A stretch of DNA of 64,000 bases from CBEULR01 sp965544035. Lineage in GTDB: Bacteria > Bacillota > Desulfotomaculia > Desulfotomaculales > Desulforudaceae. The notes beneath the pieces were generated by a model. It saw only the letters and a program-made list of their open reading frames with translations, was not told the origin of the DNA and did not search any database. The position numbers were made by a program, and so were the translations under genes. Numbering within the stretch: the stretch's first letter is position 1; every line of letters begins with the position of its first letter. Shown piece after piece: positions 8,455 to 17,709 of this stretch. The stretch spans positions 124,001 through 188,000 of the forward strand of contig CBEULR010000002.1 in assembly GCA_965544035.1 (NCBI GenBank), given 5' to 3'.

Positions 8455-9444
8455 TTACTGAACGTACAATTCCCGCATGCGCTCCCGCCTGAAAACCGAA
8501 ACCTCTCTCTTGCAGCCGCGTGTCAGCTTGCCCGGATACTTCAGGTTCACCGCGCCCAGCGTCTGCAGCAGTGCCTCCTCACTGGGACGCTGCAGCATAA
8601 ACAGGTCCAGCTGCCCGCTCTGCAGGGGATACAGCTTTCCCGCCGTTATCCGGACCTCGGTCACCGGCGCCTGCACGGCCGTCAGACTCAAGAGCATCCC
8701 CAGCCGGATGCGCATCCGCAGCGGATCGGGAACCCCCTCGGTGTAATCGCGCTCGGCCTCAACCGTCCGACCGTTCTCCAGCAGAAGGGAGAGCGCCAGA
8801 TGCCGGTAGCCCTCTGCCTCCGCACGCAGGTCGGCCGCAATCCGCTCGGCCCCCACCGCCAGCACGTGCTCCAATTCCCCGCGGCAGTGAACCCGCTCCA
8901 GGCCGAGCGTCCATACCACCTCGGGCGGCGGGTAGAGCGCGCGTACCCGACGGTGATCCCGCCCCCGGCTGTAGGCGGCGATCAGTGCCCCCTCCGCTCC
9001 GAAGCGGGCACGCAGTTCCCGATCCCCGACCCGGGCTACATCACCTACCGCGACCAGCCCCAGATCACGCAGCCGTCTTATGGTTTTTATGGACAGCGGC
9101 CAGAGGGATTCCACAGGCAGACCGGACATAAACGCCGCCTCGGCCCCGAGCGGTACCTGCAGAATCAAACCGGCCGCCGTCCGCCGCCGGATTACAACAC
9201 CGCCGCGGCGCCCGGTATACTGGCCGGCTGTCAGCACAGTCTTCGCCACCAGCGGGTTGGCGCCGGCCCCCACGGACAATTGAGCCCCGGCCAGGCCCGC
9301 CCTGGTCAGGAAATCGGGCAGCGATTCCGCCTGTAATTCGGCAAAAACATGCTCCCCGCACGGCTCCACCAGCGGTGTATATCCGGCAAGGAGGTCCAGC
9401 AGTTCGGTTCGGCCGCCGTAATGAAAGAAGAGTACAACCGGCAT
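8455..9444 (-). CDS. ImuB-like Y-family polymerase protein, N-terminally truncated and probably inactive
   Basis: The ATG at 9444 follows GGAG at 9 bases and gives 329 residues. Y-family features begin at once with YTPLVEPCGEHVFAEL, which aligns with the second palm motif (VEPxSxDEAxLD) of Pol IV but lacks the Asp-Glu pair. The first ~85 residues of Pol IV, including the N-terminal catalytic Asp, are absent. The thumb (GLPVESLWPLSIKTIRRLRD, helix-hairpin-helix) and little-finger parts follow. Near residue 277 QLDLF matches the beta-clamp binding pentapeptide. Such clamp-bound inactive Y-family proteins (ImuB) act as scaffolds for DnaE2/ImuC, whose homologue follows downstream. RecA-like ImuA is not found here. 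Confidence 0.82.
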   Translation of the reverse strand: MPVVLFFHYGGRTELLDLLAGYTPLVEPCGEHVFAELQAESLPDFLTRAGLAGAQLSVGAGANPLVAKTVLTAGQYTGRRGGVVIRRRTAAGLILQVPLGAEAAFMSGLPVESLWPLSIKTIRRLRDLGLVAVGDVARVGDRELRARFGAEGALIAAYSRGRDHRRVRALYPPPEVVWTLGLERVHCRGELEHVLAVGAERIAADLRAEAEGYRHLALSLLLENGRTVEAERDYTEGVPDPLRMRIRLGMLLSLTAVQAPVTEVRITAGKLYPLQSGQLDLFMLQRPSEEALLQTLGAVNLKYPGKLTRGCKREVSVFRRERMRELYVQ

Positions 9445-9613
9445 CTTTATCCGCTCCAAACGTATTTATACCATATATACAGACTGTCCGTCGCTTATTT
9501 GCATGTTATTATCAGACAGAAGCCGCGACATGCGCAAAACCGGAATGGCTTAATCTGATCCGATTATCTGCCCTGGGCGGTTTCATGCGGGTGATAGCGG
9601 GCCCGTCTGCCGG

Positions 9614-9642
9614 TTTACTAACGGAAATAACGGATATATAAT
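9614..9642 (+). promoter_or_regulatory. Promoter of the LexA-like gene with TAACGGA repeats
   Basis: TTTACT (9614-9619), 17 bases, TATAAT (9637-9642). Copies of TAACGGA start at 9619 and 9628 inside the spacer, and a third at 9659-9665 overlaps the ribosome binding site. This is a plausible autoregulatory operator arrangement. Confidence 0.6.
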
Positions 9643-9675
9643 CATCATAATACGTTTATAACGGAGTGATGTGCC

Positions 9676-10260
9676 ATGCGGGTGGGCGAAATCATCAGGG
9701 GAATCCGCCGGGAGCAGGGCTGGAACCAGCGACGGCTGGCCGACGCCTCCGGCATTTCGCCGCAGTATCTGAGCGACATCGAAAAAGGACGCGCCAAGCC
9801 GAGTCTGAAGACGCTGGAGAAGATCGCCGGGGCGCTGTCCGTGCCGGTCACCCGCCTCCTGGTCGATAAAGAGAGTGCCGCCGGCGATGCCGTGGAGGTC
9901 CCTCTGCTCGGCCGCGTTCCGGCGGGCGGGCCGGTGCTGGCCGAGGAAAACATCCTGGACTACATCCCCTTTGCGGGGCGCTTCGTGCGAGAACCGGCCT
10001 TCTGTCTGGAGGTAAAGGGGGACAGTATGATCGACGTGGGGATCGAGGAAGGGGACATCGTCCTCGTGCGGGCGCAACCGGTCGCGGAAAACGGGCAGAC
10101 TGTGATCGCCCGGGTGGACGGAGAGGTAACCTGTAAGCGCTTTTATTCCTGGGACGGGAAAATCCGCCTGGAACCGGCGAACCGGGCCTACCGCCCGATC
10201 ATCGGGGAGGAAATCGAGATTCTGGGGATTGTGACTTACGTGCTGAAGAAGATCAGCTGA
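9676..10260 (+). CDS. LexA-like repressor: XRE helix-turn-helix plus S24 autoprotease
   Basis: 194 residues. Residues 1-60 are a Cro/C1-type HTH (QRRLADASGISPQYLSDIEK) instead of the winged helix of true LexA. Residues 75-190 are an S24 peptidase: cleavage site Ala83-Gly84 in RVPAGGP, catalytic Ser117 in KGDSMID and Lys154 in VTCKRF. All residues for RecA-stimulated self-cleavage are present. The gene is divergent from the imuB-DUF6504-dnaE2 genes, the usual place for a damage-responsive repressor of such a cassette, so SOS-type control is inferred. A phage-type CI repressor is the alternative, but no phage genes are near. Confidence 0.9.
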   Translation: MRVGEIIRGIRREQGWNQRRLADASGISPQYLSDIEKGRAKPSLKTLEKIAGALSVPVTRLLVDKESAAGDAVEVPLLGRVPAGGPVLAEENILDYIPFAGRFVREPAFCLEVKGDSMIDVGIEEGDIVLVRAQPVAENGQTVIARVDGEVTCKRFYSWDGKIRLEPANRAYRPIIGEEIEILGIVTYVLKKIS

Positions 10261-10263
10261 GGA

Positions 10264-10743
10264 TTACCCACTCTCCCTTTCCGTCAGGTTAATCAAGTTT
10301 TCGTGCCACATAATGATGGCATCCTCATTGTTATCCTGGTAGTAGCCCTTACGCCGCCCGCGGTCCACAAACCCCAGGCTGCGGTACAGGTTCCGGGCCG
10401 GCTGATTGGACGGCCGCACTTCCAGCGTCATCCGGTCGGCCCCCAACGCCACGGCGCGCCGAATCAGGCCGAGCAGCAGCATCCGTCCGATACCGCGCCC
10501 CCGGTAGGAGGGAGTAACCGCGATATTGGTAATGTGCGCTTCATTCAGCACCATCCACATCCCGCCGTAGCCGACCACCCGCTCCCCGTCCAGGGCCACG
10601 ACGTACTCGGCCAGCTCGTTGTAGAGCAGTTCGAACTCGAAGGTCTGCCGCGGCCAGGGAATCGGAAAGGATTCCTCTTCGATCTTCACTACGTCATCGA
10701 TATGGCTTTCGTCCATATCGACAATCAAGATCCCATCAGCCAA
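10264..10743 (-). CDS. rimI: Ribosomal protein bS18-alanine N-acetyltransferase RimI
   Basis: 159-residue GNAT acetyltransferase. The acetyl-CoA loop RGRGIGRMLL, the substrate motif FPIPWPRQTF and the C-terminal LEVRPSNQPARNLYRSLGF segment identify RimI, which acetylates the N-terminal Ala of S18. The start is 7 bases after the end of tsaB in transcription order, forming tsaE-tsaB-rimI. This clustering of rimI with t6A genes is standard in Firmicutes. Its stop lies 3 bases from the stop of the convergent LexA-like gene. Confidence 0.94.
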   Translation of the reverse strand: MADGILIVDMDESHIDDVVKIEEESFPIPWPRQTFEFELLYNELAEYVVALDGERVVGYGGMWMVLNEAHITNIAVTPSYRGRGIGRMLLLGLIRRAVALGADRMTLEVRPSNQPARNLYRSLGFVDRGRRKGYYQDNNEDAIIMWHENLINLTERESG

Positions 10744-10749
10744 AACTAA

Positions 10750-11451
10750 TCACCTTGCATTCCGGGCCTGCCATACCAGCTCGGCGGCCGGAGGACGGAT
10801 ATACTCAGGCTGCAGAGTAAAAGCCGTCGCCCCCCTGCCCTCGGCAATAAGGAGCGATCCCATTTCGGCGACCACGGCTCCCCGCGGCTGACGCAGCGAA
10901 GACGGCGCAAAACGGGCCTCGGAACCGAGTTCATGCTCTAACTGTTCACGATAGATACCTGCGGCCTCACCGGTAAAAAGGAGCGGGCCGGCAAAACGGC
11001 GGGCGGTTTCGATCAGTTCAGCGGTGCTGAGCGCGGCCGGCGGCTGCAGCGGACGCGGCATGGTTTCGGGGGTATACACCGCCCCGTAAACCTCGTCCTT
11101 CCGGGCCGGTACGATCACCATCACCGGACAGCCGGCACTGTGCAGCGGATGGGCCAGGATATCCAGAGAGGGCACCCCGGCCACCGGCAGGTTAAGCGCA
11201 TGGGCCAGTGCTTTGGCCGTGGTCATCCCGATCCGCAGTCCCGTAAAAGAACCCGGCCCGGCCGAGACGGCGATGCCCTCGAGATCGGCCGGACGCTTCC
11301 CGGCATCACGCAAGACCCCGTCAATCAGGGGGATCAGACGCACCGAATGGATTTTTTGCCCCCAGACCATCCGCTCGGCCAGGACTGCATCACTGTCTGC
11401 CAGCCCCACACTGCAGACCGGCCCCGAAGTCTCAATCCCGAGTACCAGCAT
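10750..11451 (-). CDS. tsaB: tRNA threonylcarbamoyladenosine biosynthesis protein TsaB
   Basis: 233 residues with the ASKHA start MLVLGIETSGPVCSVGL and the family segment GPGSFTGLRIGMTTAKALAH. TsaB is the inactive TsaD paralogue that dimerises with TsaD in the t6A complex. It overlaps the end of tsaE by 20 bases and precedes rimI, an operon layout common in Firmicutes. Unlike TsaD it lacks the metal-binding HxxxH motif, as expected. The C-terminal ~100 residues are less conserved. Confidence 0.95.
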   Translation of the reverse strand: MLVLGIETSGPVCSVGLADSDAVLAERMVWGQKIHSVRLIPLIDGVLRDAGKRPADLEGIAVSAGPGSFTGLRIGMTTAKALAHALNLPVAGVPSLDILAHPLHSAGCPVMVIVPARKDEVYGAVYTPETMPRPLQPPAALSTAELIETARRFAGPLLFTGEAAGIYREQLEHELGSEARFAPSSLRQPRGAVVAEMGSLLIAEGRGATAFTLQPEYIRPPAAELVWQARNAR

Positions 11452-11908
11452 CGCTTAGCTTCAACTCCTCCACCAGAGCCCGGTAGCGGTCACCGTGCGG
11501 CTTAAGCCGCAGCAGGCGCTGTTCCTCGCCTTCCGGTTCCAGTTCAACATCCAGCCGCTCCGGGGGCAGAACTTCGGCCACCCGGTCGGCCCACTCCACC
11601 AGAGCCACGCCGTCGCCGTAGAAGTACTCCTCATAGCCCAAACCGGCAAAATCGTCGGCCCCTTCCAGGCGATAGGCATCAAAATGGTAAAAGGGCAGAC
11701 GCCCCTCATACTCATTGATCAGAATAAAGGTCGGGCTGGTGACCGGTTCTTCCACCCCCAGGCCGCGGGCCACCCCCTGGGCAAAAGCGGTTTTCCCCGC
11801 ACCCAGCCGCCCGTAAAGGCAGATGATGTCCCCGGGCCGGAGCAAGTGTCCCAGGCGCTGCCCGATCATTTTGGTCTGTTCGGGTGATTTGCTTCTTAGC
11901 TCTACCAT
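11432..11908 (-). CDS. tsaE: tRNA threonylcarbamoyladenosine biosynthesis ATPase TsaE
   Basis: 158 residues. Walker A is GRLGAGKTAF near residue 35, with the family motifs VTSPTFILINEY and YHFDAYRLEG following. TsaE binds the TsaB-TsaD pair and its ATPase resets the complex between rounds of t6A formation. The gene begins only 7 bases after thiL, on the same strand, so transcripts started at the thiamine riboswitch promoter may read into it. The last ~20 residues overlap tsaB and are not conserved. Confidence 0.95.
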   Translation of the reverse strand: MVELRSKSPEQTKMIGQRLGHLLRPGDIICLYGRLGAGKTAFAQGVARGLGVEEPVTSPTFILINEYEGRLPFYHFDAYRLEGADDFAGLGYEEYFYGDGVALVEWADRVAEVLPPERLDVELEPEGEEQRLLRLKPHGDRYRALVEELKLSDAGTRD

Positions 11909-11915
11909 ACTGCGA

Positions 11916-12944
11916 TCACTTTCTTAAGACACCATATTCCGCATGCGGCACAAAATGATTGAAGCCGCCGGCGGCCAGCGGAACGGACCGTTCTCCCCGC
12001 TGAAGACGGATTCCCCGGTCGGCGTCGGTAATCTTCCCGACCACGGCCGCCGAAACCCCGATACGGCTGAGCATTTTACCGGTCTCCTCCGCGTGCCCGG
12101 GGGAAACGGTGAACAACAGTTCGTAGTCTTCCCCGCCGTGCAGGGCCCATTCCAGCGGGTCCCGTCCGAGGTATGCGGCCGTTTCCCGCAGCGCATCGGA
12201 CAGGGGAATCCGCTCGGCCTGCAGCACACAGCCGACCCCGCCGGCCCGGCAGATATGCCCGATATCGCTCGACAGCCCGTCGCTGACATCAATCATGGCG
12301 GTCACGGCGGCAGAGGTACCGAGCAGGTGCCCCGCCTCCACCCGCGGCTCGGGGCGCAGGTGGGCTGATTTCAGCCGTCGTGCCGCCTCCGTATCCCGAT
12401 CGTCTTCGGGGTTCTGAAAAAGATGAAGCCCGGCCGCCGCGTCGCCCAGGGTGCCCGTAACCATGATCAGGTCCCCGGGGCCGGCCCCGGAGCGGTACTT
12501 GGCGTGTCCGGGCTCGACCGCACCCAGCAGGGTGACGTTCAGGACCACCGAGGCCCCGCGCACGGTGTCCCCGCCGATCAGAGAAACCCCGTGCCTGTCT
12601 CCGGCCTCCGTCAGGCCGGCATAAAGCTCCTGAACGGCGGCGAATTCGGTATCGGCCGGGAGACAGAGCCCGACGACGGCATAGCGGGGGCGGCCGCCCA
12701 TCGCCGCGATATCGCTGAGGTTCACGGCCATGGCCTTATAGCCCAGGCTGCGCCAGGAGAAATACGACAGCGCAAAATGTACGTCCTCCACCAGGGTGTC
12801 GGTGGCGACCAGCTGCCATTCCCCGGCTCCGGCCTCGTAAACGGCGGCGTCGTCCCCGATCCCCCGGATTACTCCGGAATCGCCGGACAAGTCCCGCGCA
12901 ATCAGTTCAATAAGTCCGAATTCGCCCAGTTTGTCCAGCCGCAC
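11916..12944 (-). CDS. thiL: Thiamine-monophosphate kinase ThiL
   Basis: The GTG at 12944 is preceded by GGGGAAAGG and gives VRLDKLGEFGLIELIARDL, the normal ThiL N-terminus. The longer in-frame start at 13004 would run deep into thiC. Metal and ATP motifs are visible: GIGDDAAV, ATDTLVEDVHF, NLSDIAAMGG, IGGDTVRG, and DVSDGLSSDIGH. ThiL phosphorylates thiamine monophosphate to the cofactor TPP. It lies 19 bases after thiC and 7 before tsaE. Length (342 residues) is typical. Confidence 0.95.
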   Translation of the reverse strand: MRLDKLGEFGLIELIARDLSGDSGVIRGIGDDAAVYEAGAGEWQLVATDTLVEDVHFALSYFSWRSLGYKAMAVNLSDIAAMGGRPRYAVVGLCLPADTEFAAVQELYAGLTEAGDRHGVSLIGGDTVRGASVVLNVTLLGAVEPGHAKYRSGAGPGDLIMVTGTLGDAAAGLHLFQNPEDDRDTEAARRLKSAHLRPEPRVEAGHLLGTSAAVTAMIDVSDGLSSDIGHICRAGGVGCVLQAERIPLSDALRETAAYLGRDPLEWALHGGEDYELLFTVSPGHAEETGKMLSRIGVSAAVVGKITDADRGIRLQRGERSVPLAAGGFNHFVPHAEYGVLRK

Positions 12945-12963
12945 GCGCCAAACAGCCTTTCCC

Positions 12964-14258
<1,295 letters not shown>

Positions 14259-14262
<4 letters not shown>

Positions 14263-15320
14263 ATGGAATCCCTCCAATAATTGTTAATCATCCCCAAAAA
14301 GGAATCGGCAGCACGGTACACATCGGGAGCCCCGGCCAGCGCCCGCACTGCGGCGATCCGCCGGGCTCCGGCCTGTAGCACCTGTGCACAGTTGTTTAGG
14401 TCAATCCCGCCGATCGCCACGAAGGGAATGTGTATACTGTCTTTAACCGCACGGATCAGATCAAGCCCCACGGCCGTACGTCCTTCTTTGGTAGGGGTGG
14501 CGAATACCGGGCCGACCCCGATATAGTCGGCACCCCGCTCCTGGGCATCCAAGGCCTGCTCGACACTGTGTGTGGAAAGGCCGATCAGCTTCGACCACCC
14601 CAAAATCCTTCTGGCATCTTCGATCGGGAGATCGTCCTGCCCCAGATGAACGCCGTCCGCATCGACGGCTGCGGCGATGTCAACCCGATCATTGATGATA
14701 AACAGCACACCCGCCTCCCGGCAGATTCGGGAAACGCCCCGGGCCAACGCGATAATCCGGGCGGCATCGGCCTCTTTTTCCCTGAGCTGGACGGCCCCGA
14801 CTCCCCCGCGAACAGCCTCGGTTACCACCTGCAGGAGCGGCCGGCTCCCGGTGTTTTCGCTGCCGACCACCAGGTACAGCTTCACACCGGCAAAGGATGA
14901 CCGGCGGCGGCAGGCCGACATTTTCTCCATAAACTCCTGTTCCCGGGTGTAAACCTCGAAACGGATCTCTTTGATCCGATGGGCCAAACGGGAATCGAAT
15001 CCGCGGGCCAGTTCTTCCAGCACCCGCACCGCTTCCTGAACCCGCTTCCAGTTGGCGGCCGCCGTATCGAGAAGGTCGCGACGCCGTCGCGGTTCGTAGG
15101 TTAGTGCGCCGATATCATGGACACTGTCCCGCGCCGCGATCAGTGCGGACCGGCCGCCGGGGAAAGCATTCTCCAGCTTAGAAAGCCGGTGGCGCATGTC
15201 CTTGATGGAAGCAGTCAGCCCGGCATCGGCCAGTTCAAAACGGGCCGCCTCTTCCACGATCCGCAGCCCTTCACGGGCCCGGTTGAAATTCACATCGGCG
15301 ATACGCATGATGTCCTTCAT
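14259..15320 (-). CDS. thiE: ThiD2-ThiE fusion: HMP-P kinase-like domain plus thiamine-phosphate synthase
   Basis: 353 residues in two parts. Residues 5-135 (ADVNFNRAREGLRIVEEAAR and RRRRDLLDTAAANWKRVQEA) match the ThiD2 domain, reported as an alternative HMP-phosphate kinase. Residues ~145-345 are ThiE: AVQLREKEAD, INDRVDIAAAVDADGVHLGQ, IGLSTHS, GPVFATPTKEG and the phosphate loop AIGGI. ThiE joins HMP-PP and thiazole phosphate to thiamine phosphate. The fusion would supply both the last HMP kinase step and the condensation, which fits the lack of a separate thiD here. It is the first gene after the TPP riboswitch. Confidence 0.93.
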
Positions 15321-15336
15321 AATAATCTACCCCGTA

Positions 15337-15365
15337 AACAAAATCCACCCCCGCAGGGGTGGAAT
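15337..15365 (-). terminator. Riboswitch-linked intrinsic terminator
   Basis: On the reverse strand CCACCCC-TGC-GGGGGTGG is followed by ATTTTGTTT, between the TPP aptamer and the thiE start. It is the expected expression platform of the riboswitch. Confidence 0.88.
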
Positions 15366-15376
15366 TAGTCTCGAGC

Positions 15377-15470
15377 GACCCATTCCCTCCGCCGGTTCGA
15401 ACCGGATCAGGTTCAAAGGGTAAAGCGCCGGCAGCGCTTTTCTCAGCCCATAACGGGCACCCCCATGGGT
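15377..15470 (-). promoter_or_regulatory. TPP riboswitch (THI element)
   Basis: Reverse-strand aptamer with the hallmark GGGGGTGCCCG, GGGCTGAGA, ACCCTTTGAACCTGATC-type core and closing GGAGGGAATGGGT. Helices P1-P5 can be drawn. It sits 57 bases before thiE with an intrinsic terminator between them, so binding of TPP should cause premature termination of the thi operon. Confidence 0.96.
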
Positions 15471-15521
15471 AATAAAGCCTAAACTAAAATATTTATTCGG
15501 AACCGCCCGAAATATTCCTGC

Positions 15522-16685
15522 TTATCGGTTTAGAGTTACTTCGGACCCTTCGATGTACACCCGTTCAACCTTGGCCCGGACGTCGAAGATATCGCGGTCC
15601 AGAATGATGAGGTCGGCGTCCTTGCCGGGTTCCAGGCTGCCGATCCGGTCGTCCAATCCCAGAATGCGGGCCGCTTCGATGGTCACCGCCTTCAGGGCGC
15701 TCTCCTCGTCAAGGCCGCCGCGCACGGTGAGTGCCGCCGACAGCCCCAGGTACTCAATGGGCACCACCGGGTGGTCGGTCATAATCGCGAAGCGCACTCC
15801 GGCCTCCCGGTAGCAGCGGGCGGCTTCAATGGTGCGGTCACGCAGTTCCACCTTGGCGCGATTGGTGATGATCGGACCGATGACCACCGGAATCTGCTCA
15901 CGGGCCAAGATGTCGGCCACCTTCCAGCCCTCGGTGGCGTGCTCGATGACCAGGCGGAGGCCGAATTCCCGGGCGATGCGCAGGGCGGTCATAATGTCGT
16001 CGGCGCGGTGGGCATGCAAACGGAGCGGGATCTCCCCGGTAAGAACTTTACCTATGATTTCATGCTTCAGGTCCCGTTCCGGTTTTTCGCCCTTATCCCG
16101 TCCGGCCCGCTCCAGTTTATCGAGGTAGTTCCGGGCACCGACCAGGGCGGTACGCAGGAGGGCGGCGCTCGCCATCCGGGTGACCGGCGCCTTCTTTTCC
16201 TTCCCGTAAACTCGCTTCGGGTTTTCCCCCAGGGCGGCTTTCAGCCCGATGGGCGACCGGATCACCATCTCGTCCACCACCCGGCCGGCCGTCTTCATCG
16301 CCAGCATCTCCCCGCCGAGAATGTTCGCGCTGCCGGGCGTGGTGCACACCGTGGTCACGCCCCCGGAGAGCGCATCGGTGAAGCCCAGATCCTCGGGGTT
16401 TACGGCGTCTATGGCACGCAGGTGCGGGGTGAGCGGGTCGGAATACTCGTTCGTGTCGTCTCCCTCCACCCGGTAGACCTCTTCGGCGACGCCCACGTGG
16501 CAGTGCGCATCGATCAGTCCCGGCATCACCACCTTCCCACGGGCCTCGACCACCTCGGCTCCGTCCGGAATCGGCAGGTCGGTCCCAACAGCCTCAATCC
16601 GCCCGTCCTTGATCAGTACCGTGCCGCGCTCCAGGGCTGGGCCGGCCATCGTGAGCACACGCCCGTCTTTAATCGCAAGCATCAT
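15522..16685 (-). CDS. Metal-dependent amidohydrolase of the imidazolonepropionase-like group
   Basis: 387 residues. The beta-strand cap KDGRVLTMAG and the metal ligands can be traced: the HCH pair in GLIDAHCHVGV (~61), LHAHRADD (~220), IEHATEG (~243) and Asp in IMTDHPV (~300). The C-terminal cap ends LEPGKDADLIILDRD. Sequence places it in the amidohydrolase superfamily near imidazolonepropionase/prolidase-like hydrolases, but no substrate is evident. It is the last gene of the long reverse-strand nitrogen block and lies 134 bases after the glutamine amidotransferase gene, across a repeat-bearing spacer, so co-transcription is uncertain. Confidence 0.85.
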   Translation of the reverse strand: MMLAIKDGRVLTMAGPALERGTVLIKDGRIEAVGTDLPIPDGAEVVEARGKVVMPGLIDAHCHVGVAEEVYRVEGDDTNEYSDPLTPHLRAIDAVNPEDLGFTDALSGGVTTVCTTPGSANILGGEMLAMKTAGRVVDEMVIRSPIGLKAALGENPKRVYGKEKKAPVTRMASAALLRTALVGARNYLDKLERAGRDKGEKPERDLKHEIIGKVLTGEIPLRLHAHRADDIMTALRIAREFGLRLVIEHATEGWKVADILAREQIPVVIGPIITNRAKVELRDRTIEAARCYREAGVRFAIMTDHPVVPIEYLGLSAALTVRGGLDEESALKAVTIEAARILGLDDRIGSLEPGKDADLIILDRDIFDVRAKVERVYIEGSEVTLNR

Positions 16686-16699
16686 CCGTCAAACCTTTC

Positions 16700-16819
16700 T
16701 TAAGTAGTCCTAGACTTATATCTTATGTCATCCGGGTTTACCTCCGGGCGCCACGACCCCATTTTTCGACTACTGACTACTGGTTACTGAATACTGAATA
16801 CTCTTCCTCAGTATTTCCC
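16700..16819. repeat. Dispersed repeat spacer
   Basis: Contains the CATCCGGGTTTACCT module (about 16729-16743), followed by degenerate GACTACTGACTACTGG and TACTGAATACTGAATACT repeats (16770-16801). The same modules occur at 8129-8454. No gene is seen. Confidence 0.6.
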
Positions 16820-17590
16820 TCAGCAACCCGGTTTTCCATGTAAAATCTTTGCCACAGAATGGTCCACGGCCTCTGCCCGAAAAGACTCGGCGGCCCGGTT
16901 CAGGGCCTCGAACAGGGTGAGAAAAACCTCATAGCGCTGCCACATGCTCTCCGGGTGGAACTGCACCCCGAGCACAAACGGCGCCTCGTCGTGTTCCAGG
17001 GCCTCCACAATGCCGTCACGTGACCAGGCCGCCGCACGCAACCCCTTTCCCAGACGACGGATCACCTGGTGGTGAAAACTGTTCACGCGCAGCCTGTGAT
17101 CCCCGATAATCTTGAAAAGGAGGGTGTTCGGGTTGATGTATATCTCATGGGTCGGGTACCAGCGGGGGGCCGTCTGATAATGCTTGAACCGGCGGTTGCC
17201 GCCGATCAGCGAAATGTCCTGGTAGATATCCCCGCCGCAGGCGATGTTCAGCACCTGCATCCCCCGGCAGATCCCCAGCACCGGCAAGCCGGCGCGCAGC
17301 GCGCAGCGGGCGAGGCTGATCTCGAACAGGTCGCGCTCCGGCTCGATATAACCGGTTTCGGGAAACGGCTCCTCACCGAAGAACTGCGGATCGACATCCC
17401 CTCCGCCCGCGAGGATCAGACCGTCAACAAACTCGACCACGCGGTCGACCGTCGGTCCCGGTCGCAAAGGGGGAAGAAGAACGGGAACCCCGCCCACCCT
17501 CTCAACCGCCCGGTAGTAGTTCCGGTGCAGCCAGACCTGTGTACATTCCTCGTCCTGCATGCAGGTGATCCCAATAACGGCCATCATCAT
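16820..17590 (-). CDS. Class I glutamine amidotransferase-like hydrolase (peptidase C26, PuuD type)
   Basis: 256 residues with the triad of class I amidotransferases: nucleophile Cys in GICRGMQVLNIACGGDIYQD (~115), and His/Glu in GVQFHPESM (~222). The ILAGGGDVDPQFFGEEP segment is typical of gamma-glutamyl-GABA hydrolase PuuD and related YvdE/Lpg-type proteins. Such enzymes remove glutamate from gamma-glutamyl adducts. Lying directly downstream of glnA on the same strand (119-base gap), it may serve gamma-glutamyl amine breakdown in nitrogen scavenging. The substrate is inference. Confidence 0.88.
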   Translation of the reverse strand: MMMAVIGITCMQDEECTQVWLHRNYYRAVERVGGVPVLLPPLRPGPTVDRVVEFVDGLILAGGGDVDPQFFGEEPFPETGYIEPERDLFEISLARCALRAGLPVLGICRGMQVLNIACGGDIYQDISLIGGNRRFKHYQTAPRWYPTHEIYINPNTLLFKIIGDHRLRVNSFHHQVIRRLGKGLRAAAWSRDGIVEALEHDEAPFVLGVQFHPESMWQRYEVFLTLFEALNRAAESFRAEAVDHSVAKILHGKPGC

Positions 17591-17709
17591 TCCTCCGCAT
17601 TTTGCTCTACCAATGACTTATGCGGCAGGAACAAATGTAGGACCAAAATGAGCAGGCCGGTCTGTTCTTTTTGTCGGGGCCTGACCCCCAATGCCGGAAT
17701 GCTCCAAGG

